A stretch of DNA of 64,000 nucleotides. Source: Pseudomonas sp. MM211 (GTDB taxonomy: Bacteria > Pseudomonadota > Gammaproteobacteria > Pseudomonadales > Pseudomonadaceae). The notes beneath the pieces were generated by a model. The model saw only the letters and a program-made list of their open reading frames with translations, was not told the origin of the DNA and ran no database searches. The stretch is taken from positions 5,084,001 to 5,148,000 of the forward strand of contig NZ_CP081942.1 in the NCBI RefSeq assembly GCF_020386635.1. The letters are read 5' to 3'. The position numbers were made by a program, and so were the translations under genes. Position 1 is the first letter of the stretch, and each line of letters begins with the position of its first letter. Of the stretch, positions 45,298 to 54,072 are shown in pieces.

Positions 45298-46578
45298 TTA
45301 TGGGAGGAACCAGCGCATGGGGGTCATCACCAGTTCGGGGAAAATGATCAGCGACGAGAGCACGACCAGGTGCGCGAACAGAAACGGCATGACACCGCGC
45401 ATCACGCCATCGAGCGGTACCTTGCCGACGCCACTCATCACGCTGAGCACGTTGCCAATGGGCGGGGTAATCAGGCCGATGGACGTGTTGAGAATGAACA
45501 GGATGCCGAAGTACACCGGGTCGATACCGGCCATCTTGATCACCGGCATGAACACCGGCGTGAGGATCAACACGATCGGCATCAGGTCCATGGTGGTGCC
45601 GACCAGCAGCACGATCAGCATGATCACCACGAGCAGCAGTTGCGGCCGATCGATCAGCGGCTCGAGCAGGCCACTGACCATCATCGGTAGTTCGGCGATG
45701 GTCATCAGCCAGGACGACACCAGCGCTGCGGCCACCAGGAACATGACCACCGCGGTGGTACGCCCGGCGTCGAGGAACACCTTGAACAGGTCGCGCACCT
45801 TCAACTCGCGATAGACGAACAGCGAAATGAACAAGGCATATATGGCTGCCACCGCTGCCGCCTCGGTCGGCGTGAAGATACCCATCTTCAAGCCGCCGAT
45901 GATCAGTACGGGCAGCATCAGCGCCCAGATGCCGTCGAGGAAGGCCTTCCAGACTTCACTGAACGGCGCCTTCTCACCACAGGGCAGATCGCTTTTACGC
46001 GACAGCCACCACCAGGTCGCCCACAGGGCAAGGCCCATCATCAGGCCCGGCACGATGCCGGCCATGAACAGCTTGGTGATCGACACACCACCGGCGACGC
46101 CGAATACCACCAGGGGAATCGACGGCGGGATGACCGGCGCGATGATGCCGCCTGCGGCGATCAGCCCGGCCGAACGGTTCGGGTCATAACCAGCCTTGCG
46201 CATCATCGGCATCAGCATCGCGGCCACGGCTGCGGTGTCTGCCACGGCCGAACCGGACAGCGACGCCATGACCATCGCGGCGATGATCGCCACGAAACCC
46301 AGGCCGCCACGTTTGTGACCGACCAGCGCCATCGGCAGCGCAACGATGCGCCGCGACAACCCGCCGGCGTTCATCAGCTCGCCTGCCAGCATGAAGAACG
46401 GGATGGCCAGCAGCGGGAAGCTGTCGGCGCCGCTGATCAGGTTCTGGGCGAGAATCTGCGCGTCGAAGGTGTCCAGCTGAATCATCAACGCAACGCCGGC
46501 GACCAGCAGGGCGAAGGCCACGGGAATACGCATGGCCATGGCACCCAGCAGGGAGCCCAGGAATACCATGATCGTCAT
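45298..46578 (-). CDS. TRAP transporter large permease (DctM)
   Basis: A 426-residue, twelve-helix membrane protein. DctM marks include MVFLGSLLGAMAMRIPVAFALLVAG at the start, PFFMLAGELMNAGGLSRR, SGSAVADTAAVAAMLMPMM, AAGGIIAPVIPPSIPLVVFGV and GLITPPIGNVL near the end. It uses the sodium gradient to move substrate delivered by the binding proteins. The start overlaps the DctQ stop by four bases (the ATG lies inside the end of the DctQ gene). Both are co-transcribed in the leftward operon that begins near 48563. Confidence 0.93.
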   Translation of the reverse strand: MTIMVFLGSLLGAMAMRIPVAFALLVAGVALMIQLDTFDAQILAQNLISGADSFPLLAIPFFMLAGELMNAGGLSRRIVALPMALVGHKRGGLGFVAIIAAMVMASLSGSAVADTAAVAAMLMPMMRKAGYDPNRSAGLIAAGGIIAPVIPPSIPLVVFGVAGGVSITKLFMAGIVPGLMMGLALWATWWWLSRKSDLPCGEKAPFSEVWKAFLDGIWALMLPVLIIGGLKMGIFTPTEAAAVAAIYALFISLFVYRELKVRDLFKVFLDAGRTTAVVMFLVAAALVSSWLMTIAELPMMVSGLLEPLIDRPQLLLVVIMLIVLLVGTTMDLMPIVLILTPVFMPVIKMAGIDPVYFGILFILNTSIGLITPPIGNVLSVMSGVGKVPLDGVMRGVMPFLFAHLVVLSSLIIFPELVMTPMRWFLP

Positions 46579-47102
46579 TTCGACACCTCGGAAATCAATG
46601 CATCTTCAGGGCTCAGCGGCATGACCTTGTCCGGGTCGACGTGGCGGAACAGCAACAGGTACAGGCGCTGGATCATGATCGCCGCCATGCCCAGGCTGCA
46701 CACCACACCGGCGGCGTACATCAGCCCCAGCGGCAGATTGGCAACCGGCGACAGGTTGTCCATGTTGATCACGGTCTGTTTGTAGCTGCCGATCAGGAAC
46801 AGGCCGACGCAGAACAGCATCATCAACTCGGCCACTACCGCACAGATGCGCTGGCCGAAAGCGGGCAGGCGGCGATACAGCAGGTCGACCCCCAGGTGGG
46901 CGTTATCGCGCAGGGCGACCACCGCACCGACGAAGGTCAGCCACACGAACAGATAGCGGGCGCCTTCGTCCGACAAGGCGATGCCGGAGTTGAAGCCGTA
47001 GCGCAGCACCACGTTGAAGAACACCAGAATCACCATGGTGCCCAGGCAGAACACCACGATGCTTTCGAACAGGCGCGACATCAGCAGCGTCAGCAGGCGC
47101 AT
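46575..47102 (-). CDS. TRAP transporter small permease (DctQ)
   Basis: A 175-residue four-helix protein, with VVFCLGTMVILVFFNVVLRYGFNSGIALSDEGARYLFVWLTFVGAVVALRDNAHLGVDLL as the family core, then two further helices and a charged end. It partners DctM in the inner membrane complex. ATG at 47102. The gap of 133 bases to the PdxA-like stop upstream contains no clear terminator, so read-through from the pdxA-type gene is likely. Confidence 0.9.
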   Translation of the reverse strand: MRLLTLLMSRLFESIVVFCLGTMVILVFFNVVLRYGFNSGIALSDEGARYLFVWLTFVGAVVALRDNAHLGVDLLYRRLPAFGQRICAVVAELMMLFCVGLFLIGSYKQTVINMDNLSPVANLPLGLMYAAGVVCSLGMAAIMIQRLYLLLFRHVDPDKVMPLSPEDALISEVSK

Positions 47103-47235
47103 GGCAGATCCCCCATCCCAGTCTTTGCAACGCGCACAGAGCGGCTTGCCGACGGCCGCAGGGGCCGCCGATCATTGCGGAATGCACTAGCCATGAATGG
47201 CTCCTTGTTATTGTTGTTCTCGGAAAAAGGTTGGA

Positions 47236-48252
47236 TCAGCCCCGCTGGCGACTTCCCATGCGGCAGGCGATCTCGAAGGCCTGACGGGTCGCGCCGACAT
47301 TCGCCTTGCCCTGCCCGGCGATATCGAAGGCAGTACCGTGGGCCGGCGTGGTGATCGGAATCGGCAAGCCGCCCTGCACCGTCACGCCACGGGAAAAGCC
47401 CATCAATTTGATCGCGATCTGGCCTTGGTCGTGGTACATGGTCACCACCGCGTCGAAGGCCTGGCTGTCGCCCTGCACCTTGAGAAAGATGGTGTCGCCC
47501 GGGTACGGCCCGATGGCCTCGATGCCCTGCTGGCGAGCGCGCTCCACCGCCGGGCCGATGATGTCCAGCTCTTCACGCCCGAAGCTGCCGTTGTCACCGT
47601 TGTGCGGGTTCAGCCCACAAACGCCGATGCGTGGCTTCTCCATACCGCTGCGCTTGAGTGCGGTATCAATCAGCCGGATCGCTTCGATCACCCGATCCTG
47701 ACTGAGCATGCCAGGCACTTCGGCGAGCGCCACATGGGACGTGACCCGCGAAGTCCACAGGTTGTCGAGCACGTTGAACTCGCAGAACGGGCCGTCGAAG
47801 CCCAAGTACTCGGCGAACCAGTGCAGTTCATCGCTGTGGCCCATGCCGGCCATGTGCAGCGAGGTCTTGTTCAGCGGGCCGAACAGGATGGCATCGGTCT
47901 CGCCCGCGGCGGTCAGGCGTAATGCCTGCTCCAGCGTGTCGAGGCTATAGCGGCCGCCGATCACGCTGGCTTCGCTGCGCGGGAACTCACCTTCAGCAGC
48001 GCCACGAAACGGCAGCAACAGCGGCGTGTCGTCAGTGAACTGCAGTGCTTCGGTCGATTCGATGAGGCGATAAGGGAACGACACGCCGGCGATATCCATG
48101 CCGCGACGCACCTCGGCCTCGTCGGCGATCAGCAGCACCTGGGCCTTGCTGCGAACTTCCGGCTCGGCGAGCAACCGGGCGATCAGCTCAGGGCCGATAC
48201 CGGCCGGATCGCCCAATACCATGGCCAGTCGTGGAAGGGTTGGCTTGCTCAT
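47236..48252 (-). CDS. PdxA-family NAD-dependent 4-phosphate dehydrogenase (PdxA2-like)
   Basis: A 338-residue homologue of 4-hydroxythreonine-4-phosphate dehydrogenase. PdxA blocks are RLAMVLGDPAGIGPE at the N-terminus, TSHVALAEVPG, CGLNPHNGDNGSFGREE and VTMYHDQGQIAIKLMGF. Histidines in the last three are the metal ligands. PdxA2 proteins in catabolic clusters oxidise D-threonate/D-erythronate 4-phosphate, usually beside a DUF1537 kinase. No such kinase is in this window, so the real substrate may be different. The start overlaps the stop of the upstream small membrane protein by four bases. Vitamin B6 synthesis is unlikely to be the role here. Confidence 0.88.
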   Translation of the reverse strand: MSKPTLPRLAMVLGDPAGIGPELIARLLAEPEVRSKAQVLLIADEAEVRRGMDIAGVSFPYRLIESTEALQFTDDTPLLLPFRGAAEGEFPRSEASVIGGRYSLDTLEQALRLTAAGETDAILFGPLNKTSLHMAGMGHSDELHWFAEYLGFDGPFCEFNVLDNLWTSRVTSHVALAEVPGMLSQDRVIEAIRLIDTALKRSGMEKPRIGVCGLNPHNGDNGSFGREELDIIGPAVERARQQGIEAIGPYPGDTIFLKVQGDSQAFDAVVTMYHDQGQIAIKLMGFSRGVTVQGGLPIPITTPAHGTAFDIAGQGKANVGATRQAFEIACRMGSRQRG

Positions 48253-48563
48253 ACAGAAGTCCTCAGGTCGACCGACATCCCCAACGGGCGGATGACATCG
48301 GGCACGGTGCGGTTGAGGCGCCGTGCGTTACGGTAAAAAAGCGATTCCTGCTGCGCATAAGGCAGCGCGGCGGCCAGGCTCAGGCTGAACTCGCCAATGC
48401 TGGCTGGCTTGCCGATAGACAGAAGAGTCCTGTCGATCAGAGCGATAACGGGGAGTGCGAAAAGGATGACGAAGAGACGCCAGTATGCGCGGGACAGCCT
48501 GCCTGTCAGCGGCTGATCCAAGGGTACGCGCACCTGCAGGGCGACAGGTTGAGCCTGGGCCAT
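48249..48563 (-). CDS. Small protein with one membrane segment, coupled to the PdxA-like gene
   Basis: From the ATG at 48563 (GTAGAGGTACTTCAC before it) a 104-residue product starts MAQAQPVALQVRVPLDQPLTG. One clear hydrophobic helix, YWRLFVILFALPVIALI, follows, then a polar tail with RRLNRTVPDVIRPLG. The stop overlaps the PdxA-like ATG by four bases, a normal sign of real coupling. It is the first gene after the two LysR boxes. No family was recognised. The ribosome site and overlap are the main support; function is unknown. Confidence 0.55.
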   Translation of the reverse strand: MAQAQPVALQVRVPLDQPLTGRLSRAYWRLFVILFALPVIALIDRTLLSIGKPASIGEFSLSLAAALPYAQQESLFYRNARRLNRTVPDVIRPLGMSVDLRTSV

Positions 48564-49150
48564 GTGAAGTACCTCTACGTTGTTGTTTTTGTAGTGCCAG
48601 GCGGCAGATGGCCGCTGGGCTGAGCAAACTATCGGCCCGCCCAACGATAACCGTCTAATCAAAGCTGCTCATACGGACATAGCCTGAGGTTATCGCTCGG
48701 CAAAACCCACGAGATAACCTCAGGCTATCGGACTATCAGTTATTTTGAGTAGACGCTTATCGCGTCGCTTCGCACACTCCGGACGACCCATAACAACGAT
48801 AACGAGATAAGCCATGCACATTGGCCGTATGCCTTCCGAGCCCAGCCTGCTGCCCATGCAGGTTCTCGCGGCGACCGTAGTGATCAAGCTCGACGAGCTG
48901 ATGCCCATCTGCGGTACCGAGGTTTATACGCTCACGACACTCGGTCATTCCATACCCCCAACCCACTGCACTGCCGTGCCCGGTGACAAAACCGTGGCAG
49001 TTCTGCAGCAACCCAGGCAGACAAACAATGCCTCGTGATCGCCAGCAAGCCGGGCTATTTCTAGCCACCGCAACAGGCCGCTCGCTGATGACTGGCGAGC
49101 GCCGTGATTTCTTGTCACCCTTGGCCGACTCTCCTGCCACGAGCCGAGCC
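48564..49150. other. Divergent promoter region for the TRAP cluster and its LysR gene
   Basis: About 590 bases. The paired LysR boxes lie at 48679-48728. Possible short frames on the plus strand (such as 48814-49038) lack family character. The LysR start is taken at 49151. Confidence 0.5.
48679..48728. promoter_or_regulatory. Two inverted LysR boxes (T-N11-A dyads)
   Basis: The arms ATAGCCTGAGGTTATC (48679-48694) and GATAACCTCAGGCTAT (48713-48728) are exact inverse copies, 16 of 16 bases. Each arm is itself a dyad, ATA(G/A)CC-TGA-GGTTAT, with T and A separated by exactly 11 bases. Their centres are 35 bases apart, like the recognition and activation sites of LysR regulators. They lie 116-165 bases before the leftward operon start at 48563. 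Confidence 0.7.
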
Positions 49151-50089
49151 ATGTCCCGCATTCCAGACGCCAGCATCATCCATAGCCGCCTGCGCCTGCG
49201 GCAGTTGCGCCTGATGCTGGCCCTGAAGGAGTTCGGTTCGTTGCGCCGGGCCGCCGAAGAAATCGGCATGACCCAGCCAGCGGCAACCAAAATGCTCCAC
49301 GAAGCGGAAAGCCTGCTGGGCGTCGAGCTGTTCGAACGCCTGCCCCGCGGCATGCGCGCCACGGCTTTTGGCGAAACGGCGATCTATTACGCGAAAATGA
49401 TTTTCGCTGAACTGTCAGGCATGCGCGAGGAGTTCGCCGCACTCGAGTCCGGCAACCTCGGGCGGGTCACCATCGGGGCGATTCCGGCGCTGGCATCGGG
49501 GCTGCTGACACGCACCATCGCCACCCTGAAGCAGAGCCACCCTCGGCTATCCATGAGCATTCAGGTCGACACCAGCGACGTATTGGTGCAGGCCCTGCAA
49601 CAGGATCAACTGGACGTGGTGCTCGGCCGCATTCCCGATGGCGCACGCACCGATGATTTGTTGTTCGACAGCCTCGGCGAGGAAACCCTGTGCGTGATTG
49701 CCGGCGCCCAACACCCGATGGCAAGCGCCACACAACTGACCTGGGAGGAACTGCAGGATCTGACCTGGGTGCTGCAACAGCACCCGAGCCCGATGCGCAC
49801 CATCATCAACCAGGCGTTCCACAATGCACGGGTCGACATTCCCAGCAGCATCGTCGAAACCACCTCGATCATGACCCTGCTGTCGCTACTGCAGCAGACC
49901 GACATGATCGGTGTAACCCCGGTATCGGTGGTCAACGATTACCCCGGCAAACACCTGCTCGCAGTGCTACCCATCACCTTCGAACCACGGCTGCCGCCTT
50001 ACGGCCTGATCACCCGCCGCCACCGCATCCAGTCGTCCGCCATGCAGGCGTTCATCGATGCGGTAAAGCAAGAGCACGCCGCGGACTAG
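49151..50089 (+). CDS. LysR-family regulator, likely of the TRAP/PdxA cluster
   Basis: The ATG at 49151 begins MSRIPDASIIHSRLRLRQLRLMLALKEFGSLRRAAEEIGMTQPAATKMLHEAE, giving 312 residues; the open frame further upstream is not family-like. The helix-turn-helix is followed by the EAESLLGVELFERLPRGMRAT wing of the GbpR/CbbR-like subgroup, which often responds to sugar acids. It is divergent from the cluster starting at 48563, and the two LysR boxes between them are the probable binding sites. The effector is likely a compound of the pathway, which is inference. Confidence 0.92.
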   Translation: MSRIPDASIIHSRLRLRQLRLMLALKEFGSLRRAAEEIGMTQPAATKMLHEAESLLGVELFERLPRGMRATAFGETAIYYAKMIFAELSGMREEFAALESGNLGRVTIGAIPALASGLLTRTIATLKQSHPRLSMSIQVDTSDVLVQALQQDQLDVVLGRIPDGARTDDLLFDSLGEETLCVIAGAQHPMASATQLTWEELQDLTWVLQQHPSPMRTIINQAFHNARVDIPSSIVETTSIMTLLSLLQQTDMIGVTPVSVVNDYPGKHLLAVLPITFEPRLPPYGLITRRHRIQSSAMQAFIDAVKQEHAAD

Positions 50090-50129
50090 AACGCAAAGTC
50101 AGTTCGAGAAAATACGATCGTAGGCTGGG

Positions 50130-50783
50130 TTACGCCCGCTTGTTCAGCCCCCGCGCCAGCCGGTCACCCGCCAACTGGATCAAGCTGACCAACACCACCA
50201 GGGCAACGATCACGGTCAGCATCACCTGGCTGTCGAAGCGCTGATAACCGTAGCGGTAAGCCAGGTCGCCGAGGCCACCGGCACCGATGGCGCCCGCCAT
50301 GGCCGAGGAGTTGATCATGGTCACCAGGGTGATGGTGAAGCCGCCGACAATGCCCGGCAGCGCCTCGGGCAACAGTACATGCCAGACGATATGCCAACGG
50401 CGACAGCCCATGGCCTGGGCCGCTTCGATCAGGCCATGGTCGACCTCACGCAGGCTGACTTCGGCGATGCGCGCGAAGAACGGCGTGGCCGCGATGGTCA
50501 GCGGCACCACGGCGGCCCACACACCGTAACTGGTGCCGACCACCCAGCGGGTGAACGGGATCAGCGCGACCATCAGGATCAGGAAGGGAATCGAGCGGAA
50601 CACATTGACGAAGCTGCCCAGCAGTTGATTCAGCCGTGGCGCCTCGTAGATTCCGCCCTTGCTGCTGGTGACCAGAACTACCGCCAGCGGAATGCCTGCG
50701 AGCAAAGCCAGCAGTGACGACACGCCGACCATCAGCAGGGTGTCGAGAAACGCCTGCCAGAGCCGATCAAGCAGCAGCGACAT
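50130..50783 (-). CDS. MetI-type ABC transporter permease
   Basis: A 217-residue permease with five helices and the coupling loop [29 protein letters not shown]. It is like MetI of the methionine importer. It overlaps the end of the ATPase gene by 17 bases. It is the last gene of the leftward operon. With an SfnB/LLM operon, it probably carries an organosulfur compound rather than, or as well as, methionine. The final residues [10 protein letters not shown] form a basic cytoplasmic end. Confidence 0.9.
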   Translation of the reverse strand: MSLLLDRLWQAFLDTLLMVGVSSLLALLAGIPLAVVLVTSSKGGIYEAPRLNQLLGSFVNVFRSIPFLILMVALIPFTRWVVGTSYGVWAAVVPLTIAATPFFARIAEVSLREVDHGLIEAAQAMGCRRWHIVWHVLLPEALPGIVGGFTITLVTMINSSAMAGAIGAGGLGDLAYRYGYQRFDSQVMLTVIVALVVLVSLIQLAGDRLARGLNKRA

Positions 50784-51864
50784 AACCCAGTACCTCCACG
50801 TGATCCGCCAACTGACGGGCGTTGTTCAAGAGCGCTTCATGGCTGTGCGGCGAGGCACTCACCGCCAGCAGCAGGTAGCCCAGGGCGTGGCCCTGGATGC
50901 GTTCGATCCCGCCATCGAGCAAGGCCAGGCGGCCACCGAGTGCAGCGGCCACTGCGCCCAGATCCGGCTCGGGGTTGCTGCCGGAAAACTGCAGGCGTAG
51001 CACCAGGGCATCCTCTGGGGTTTGCCGGTGCTCGCTGAGGCGTGCCTGCACATCCGCCGGCAGGCCGTGGCGCAACGGCGCCAGCAAGGTGCGGGTGACC
51101 GCATGGCGTGGCGAGCCAAACACCCGCCAGACCTCGCCCTGCTCGACCACTTCGCCCTGTTCGAGCACCACAACGCGGTCGCAGATATCGCGGATCACCG
51201 CCATCTCGTGGGTGATCAGCACGATGGTCAGCCCCAGGCGCTTGTTGATCTCGCGCAGCAGGCCGAGGATCGCCTGGGTGGTTTCCGGATCGAGGGCCGA
51301 CGTCGCCTCGTCACAGAGCAGGATCTGCGGGTCGTGCACCAGCGCGCGCGCGATCCCCACACGCTGTTTCTGGCCGCCGGACAACTGCGCCGGATAGACG
51401 CCATGTTTGTCCTGCAAACCGACCAGCTCCAGCAACTCGCGCACCTTGCGCTGACGCTGTTCGCGCGGCACGCCGGCAACGCGCAGCGGCAACTCGACGT
51501 TCTGCCACACGGTCTTGGCCGACATCAGGTTGAAATGCTGGAAGATCATGCCGATGCGTCGGCGCAGCTGCACAAGGTGATCTTCATCGAGTAGGCCGAT
51601 GTCTTCGCCATCGATCAGCACCTGACCGCTGCTCGGTGTTTCCAGGCGGTTGATGGTGCGGATCAGCGAAGACTTGCCCGCACCGCTGCGGCCGATGATG
51701 CCGAACACCTCGGCGCGGGTGATGGCCAGGTCGATATCGCGCAGCGCCTGCACCGAGCCCTCGGCGCTCTCGTAAACCTTGTTGAGGCCGACGAAGCGCA
51801 GCTGCGCTTCGTTATCCTGGCGGGCCTGGGCGACCTGCTGCAGGTGGGGATCGAAACCACTCAT
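50767..51864 (-). CDS. MetN-type ABC transporter ATPase with NIL domain
   Basis: A 365-residue ATPase. Walker [19 protein letters not shown], signature [17 protein letters not shown], Walker [16 protein letters not shown] and switch histidine in LITHEMAVI are all present. The C-terminal residues from about 280 form an NIL domain ([22 protein letters not shown]) that in E. coli MetN binds methionine to shut off transport. If it keeps that role, the importer is feedback inhibited by a sulfur compound. An N-terminal extension of about 20 residues precedes the core. Starts two bases before the binding protein stop. Confidence 0.92.
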   Translation of the reverse strand: MSGFDPHLQQVAQARQDNEAQLRFVGLNKVYESAEGSVQALRDIDLAITRAEVFGIIGRSGAGKSSLIRTINRLETPSSGQVLIDGEDIGLLDEDHLVQLRRRIGMIFQHFNLMSAKTVWQNVELPLRVAGVPREQRQRKVRELLELVGLQDKHGVYPAQLSGGQKQRVGIARALVHDPQILLCDEATSALDPETTQAILGLLREINKRLGLTIVLITHEMAVIRDICDRVVVLEQGEVVEQGEVWRVFGSPRHAVTRTLLAPLRHGLPADVQARLSEHRQTPEDALVLRLQFSGSNPEPDLGAVAAALGGRLALLDGGIERIQGHALGYLLLAVSASPHSHEALLNNARQLADHVEVLGYVAAA

Positions 51865-51866
51865 GC

Positions 51867-52661
51867 TCAGCTTTTCCAGCCTGGCTGATAGAGCTTGCCG
51901 TGGGCCTTGTCGAGAGCAGCACGCACCGCTGGCGAGTGCTGGTAGATATCGACGAATTTGCGCAGACGCTCATCGTCCTTGCTGGCTGGCTGGATCACGA
52001 ACTGGATGATGTACTCGGGGTTATCGACACCATCGAACAGCAGCGCCGACTCGGGATCGTGAGTGCCGGCCAGGCGGATGTAGTGCGGGTAGCCCTGGGC
52101 CAGATCGACCTCATCGAGCGCACGAACGAGTTGCACGGCTTCCAGCTCGATGATGCGAATGTCCTTCGGGTTGCTGGTCACGTCGTCGAGGGTGGCACGG
52201 TAACCGACGCCCGGCTTGAGGGTGATCAGACCGGCCTTCTGCAGCAGTTGCAGGCCGCGCCCGCCATTGATCGGGTCATTGGCGATGGCCACCCTGGCGC
52301 CTTCGGGCAAGCTGGCGATGTCGGTGTATTTCTTCGAGTACAGACCCACGTTGTTGATCACCCCCGGCGCGTAAGGCACCAGGTCGTACCCGCCATCCTT
52401 GTTGGCGTTCTCGAGGAACGGCACGTGCTGGAAGTAGTTCACGTCGATGTCGCCTGCGGCCAGGCTGACGTTGGGCGCGATCCAGTCGCTGAACTCGATC
52501 AGCTCCACCTCCAGGCCCTGCTTCTTGGCTTCGGCAACCGCCACTTCCAGTGGTGGGGCGAAAGCCGCGGTGGTGCCCAGCTTGAGCGGTTGCGCCGCGG
52601 CGGCCAGGCCGGAAACGCCCAACAGGGTACCCAGCGCGAGGGTTTTCAATAAGGTAGACAT
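51867..52661 (-). CDS. MetQ/NlpA-type substrate-binding protein
   Basis: The ATG at 52661 has AAGGA eight bases before it; a second ATG three codons upstream, at 52670, is too close to that site. The 264-residue product has a signal peptide ending in GLAAAAQ and the NlpA-like fold: [55 protein letters not shown] and [19 protein letters not shown]. Most MetQ proteins are lipoproteins, but this one has no lipobox cysteine, so it should be free in the periplasm. Ligand unknown; the gene context suggests an organosulfur compound. Confidence 0.9.
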   Translation of the reverse strand: MSTLLKTLALGTLLGVSGLAAAAQPLKLGTTAAFAPPLEVAVAEAKKQGLEVELIEFSDWIAPNVSLAAGDIDVNYFQHVPFLENANKDGGYDLVPYAPGVINNVGLYSKKYTDIASLPEGARVAIANDPINGGRGLQLLQKAGLITLKPGVGYRATLDDVTSNPKDIRIIELEAVQLVRALDEVDLAQGYPHYIRLAGTHDPESALLFDGVDNPEYIIQFVIQPASKDDERLRKFVDIYQHSPAVRAALDKAHGKLYQPGWKS

Positions 52662-52680
52662 GGCTTTCATCCTTGGTCGA

Positions 52681-54072
52681 TCAGTGGGAGTGGTTGGCAA
52701 TCGGCGATGTAGCGTCAGCCCGGCGCCAGGCAGCGCCGCTGTGGTTGTCCGGCAGGCGTGGGCCCTGGCCGAACAGTTTGTGGCGCAGGCTGCCGGCGGC
52801 GTAGGCGGTCTTGTACAGGCCGCGGTTCTGCAGCTCGGGGACCACCAGTTCGATGAAGTCGGCGTAGCTTTCCGGTGAAACGATGCGGGTCAGGTTGAAG
52901 CCGTCCAGGCCGGTTTCCTCGAACCAGGCCTGCAGTTGATCGGCTACCTGAGAAGGCGAGCCGATCACTACCGGGTAGCGGCCGCCGAGGGCGTGCTGTT
53001 CCAGCAGTCGGCGTTTGGTCCAGCCGCTGTCCGGTGCGGTGAAGGCCTTGACCACCGATTCGATGGCGTTGGTCTTCTGGTAGCGAATCGGTTCGTCCAG
53101 GCCGTACTCGGCGAAGTCGATCCCGGTGGAGCTGGAGAAATGCGCCAGCCCTGCTTCCGGGCTGGCGTAGCGCAGGTACTCGGCGTGCTTGTCACGGGCT
53201 TCGGCCTCGGTGGCGGCGACGATCACGCTGATGCCCATGAACACCTTGATCGCCTCGGCCGGGCGCCCGGCGCTCAACGCACTGGCGCGCACCTTGTCGA
53301 CCTGCTCACGCACCGCGGTCTTGTTGTGCCCACCGATGAACACGCACTCGGCGTGCTGGCCGGCGAAGCGCAGCCCACGCGCCGATGAACCGGCCTGGAA
53401 CAGCACCGGAGTGCGTTGGGGCGACGGCTGGCTGAGGTGGTAACCCTCGACCTGATAGAACTCGCCCTGGTGCACCACCTTGTGCACCTTGCCGGGCTGG
53501 GCATAGACACGCCGGGCGCGGTTGGCGACCAGCGCATCGTCCTGCCAACTGCCCTCGAGCAGTTTGTAGAGCACCTCGAGGTACTCGTCGGCCTGGTCAT
53601 AGCGGCGGTCATGCTCGACCTGCTGGCCCAGGCCCATGGCCTTGGCAGCACTTTCCAGGTAGCCGGTAACGATGTTCCAGCCCACCCTGCCGCCGCTCAG
53701 GTGATCGAGGGTAGAGAGGCGCCGGGCGAACAGGTACGGCGCTTCGTAGGTCAGGTTGGCGGTCACGCCGAAGCCCAGGTGCCGGGTTACCCCGGCCATG
53801 GCCGAGACCAGCAGCAGCGGATCGTTGACCGGCAGCTGGATGGCCTCTTGCAAGGTCAGATCGACGCCCTGCCCGTAAACGTCGTAGACGCCGAGAATGT
53901 CGGCGATAAACAGACCATCGAACAGCCCGCGTTCGAGCAGCTTGGCCAGATCCGTCCAGTACGCCAGCGTATTGAAGGCCGTGGAATTGTCCCGCGGGTG
54001 CGTCCACAAGCCGTGATGGATATGCCCTACGCTGTTCATGTTGAAGGCGTTAAGGAGAATCTGCCGGGCCAT
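52681..54072 (-). CDS. NtaA/SnaA/DszA-type flavin-dependent monooxygenase
   Basis: A 463-residue LLM enzyme starting at 54072 (MARQILLNAFNMNSVGHIHHGLWTHP). The NtaA/DszA blocks are LFIADILGVYDVYG, ANLTYEAPYLFARRLSTLDHLSGGRVGWNIVTGYL and VLFQAGSSARGLRFAGQHAECVFIGG. It requires reduced FMN from a reductase encoded elsewhere. It shares one base with the SfnB-like gene stop (TGATG) and precedes the binding protein by about 20 bases. With SfnB proteins this usually indicates oxidation of sulfones or sulfides for sulfur supply. It is clearly a different subgroup from the enzyme at 27065. Confidence 0.92.
   Translation of the reverse strand: MARQILLNAFNMNSVGHIHHGLWTHPRDNSTAFNTLAYWTDLAKLLERGLFDGLFIADILGVYDVYGQGVDLTLQEAIQLPVNDPLLLVSAMAGVTRHLGFGVTANLTYEAPYLFARRLSTLDHLSGGRVGWNIVTGYLESAAKAMGLGQQVEHDRRYDQADEYLEVLYKLLEGSWQDDALVANRARRVYAQPGKVHKVVHQGEFYQVEGYHLSQPSPQRTPVLFQAGSSARGLRFAGQHAECVFIGGHNKTAVREQVDKVRASALSAGRPAEAIKVFMGISVIVAATEAEARDKHAEYLRYASPEAGLAHFSSSTGIDFAEYGLDEPIRYQKTNAIESVVKAFTAPDSGWTKRRLLEQHALGGRYPVVIGSPSQVADQLQAWFEETGLDGFNLTRIVSPESYADFIELVVPELQNRGLYKTAYAAGSLRHKLFGQGPRLPDNHSGAAWRRADATSPIANHSH

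Noticed and set aside
48814..49038. A 74-codon plus-strand open frame ahead of the LysR gene
   Set aside because: Cys/Pro-rich with no family likeness; more likely leader or noise.
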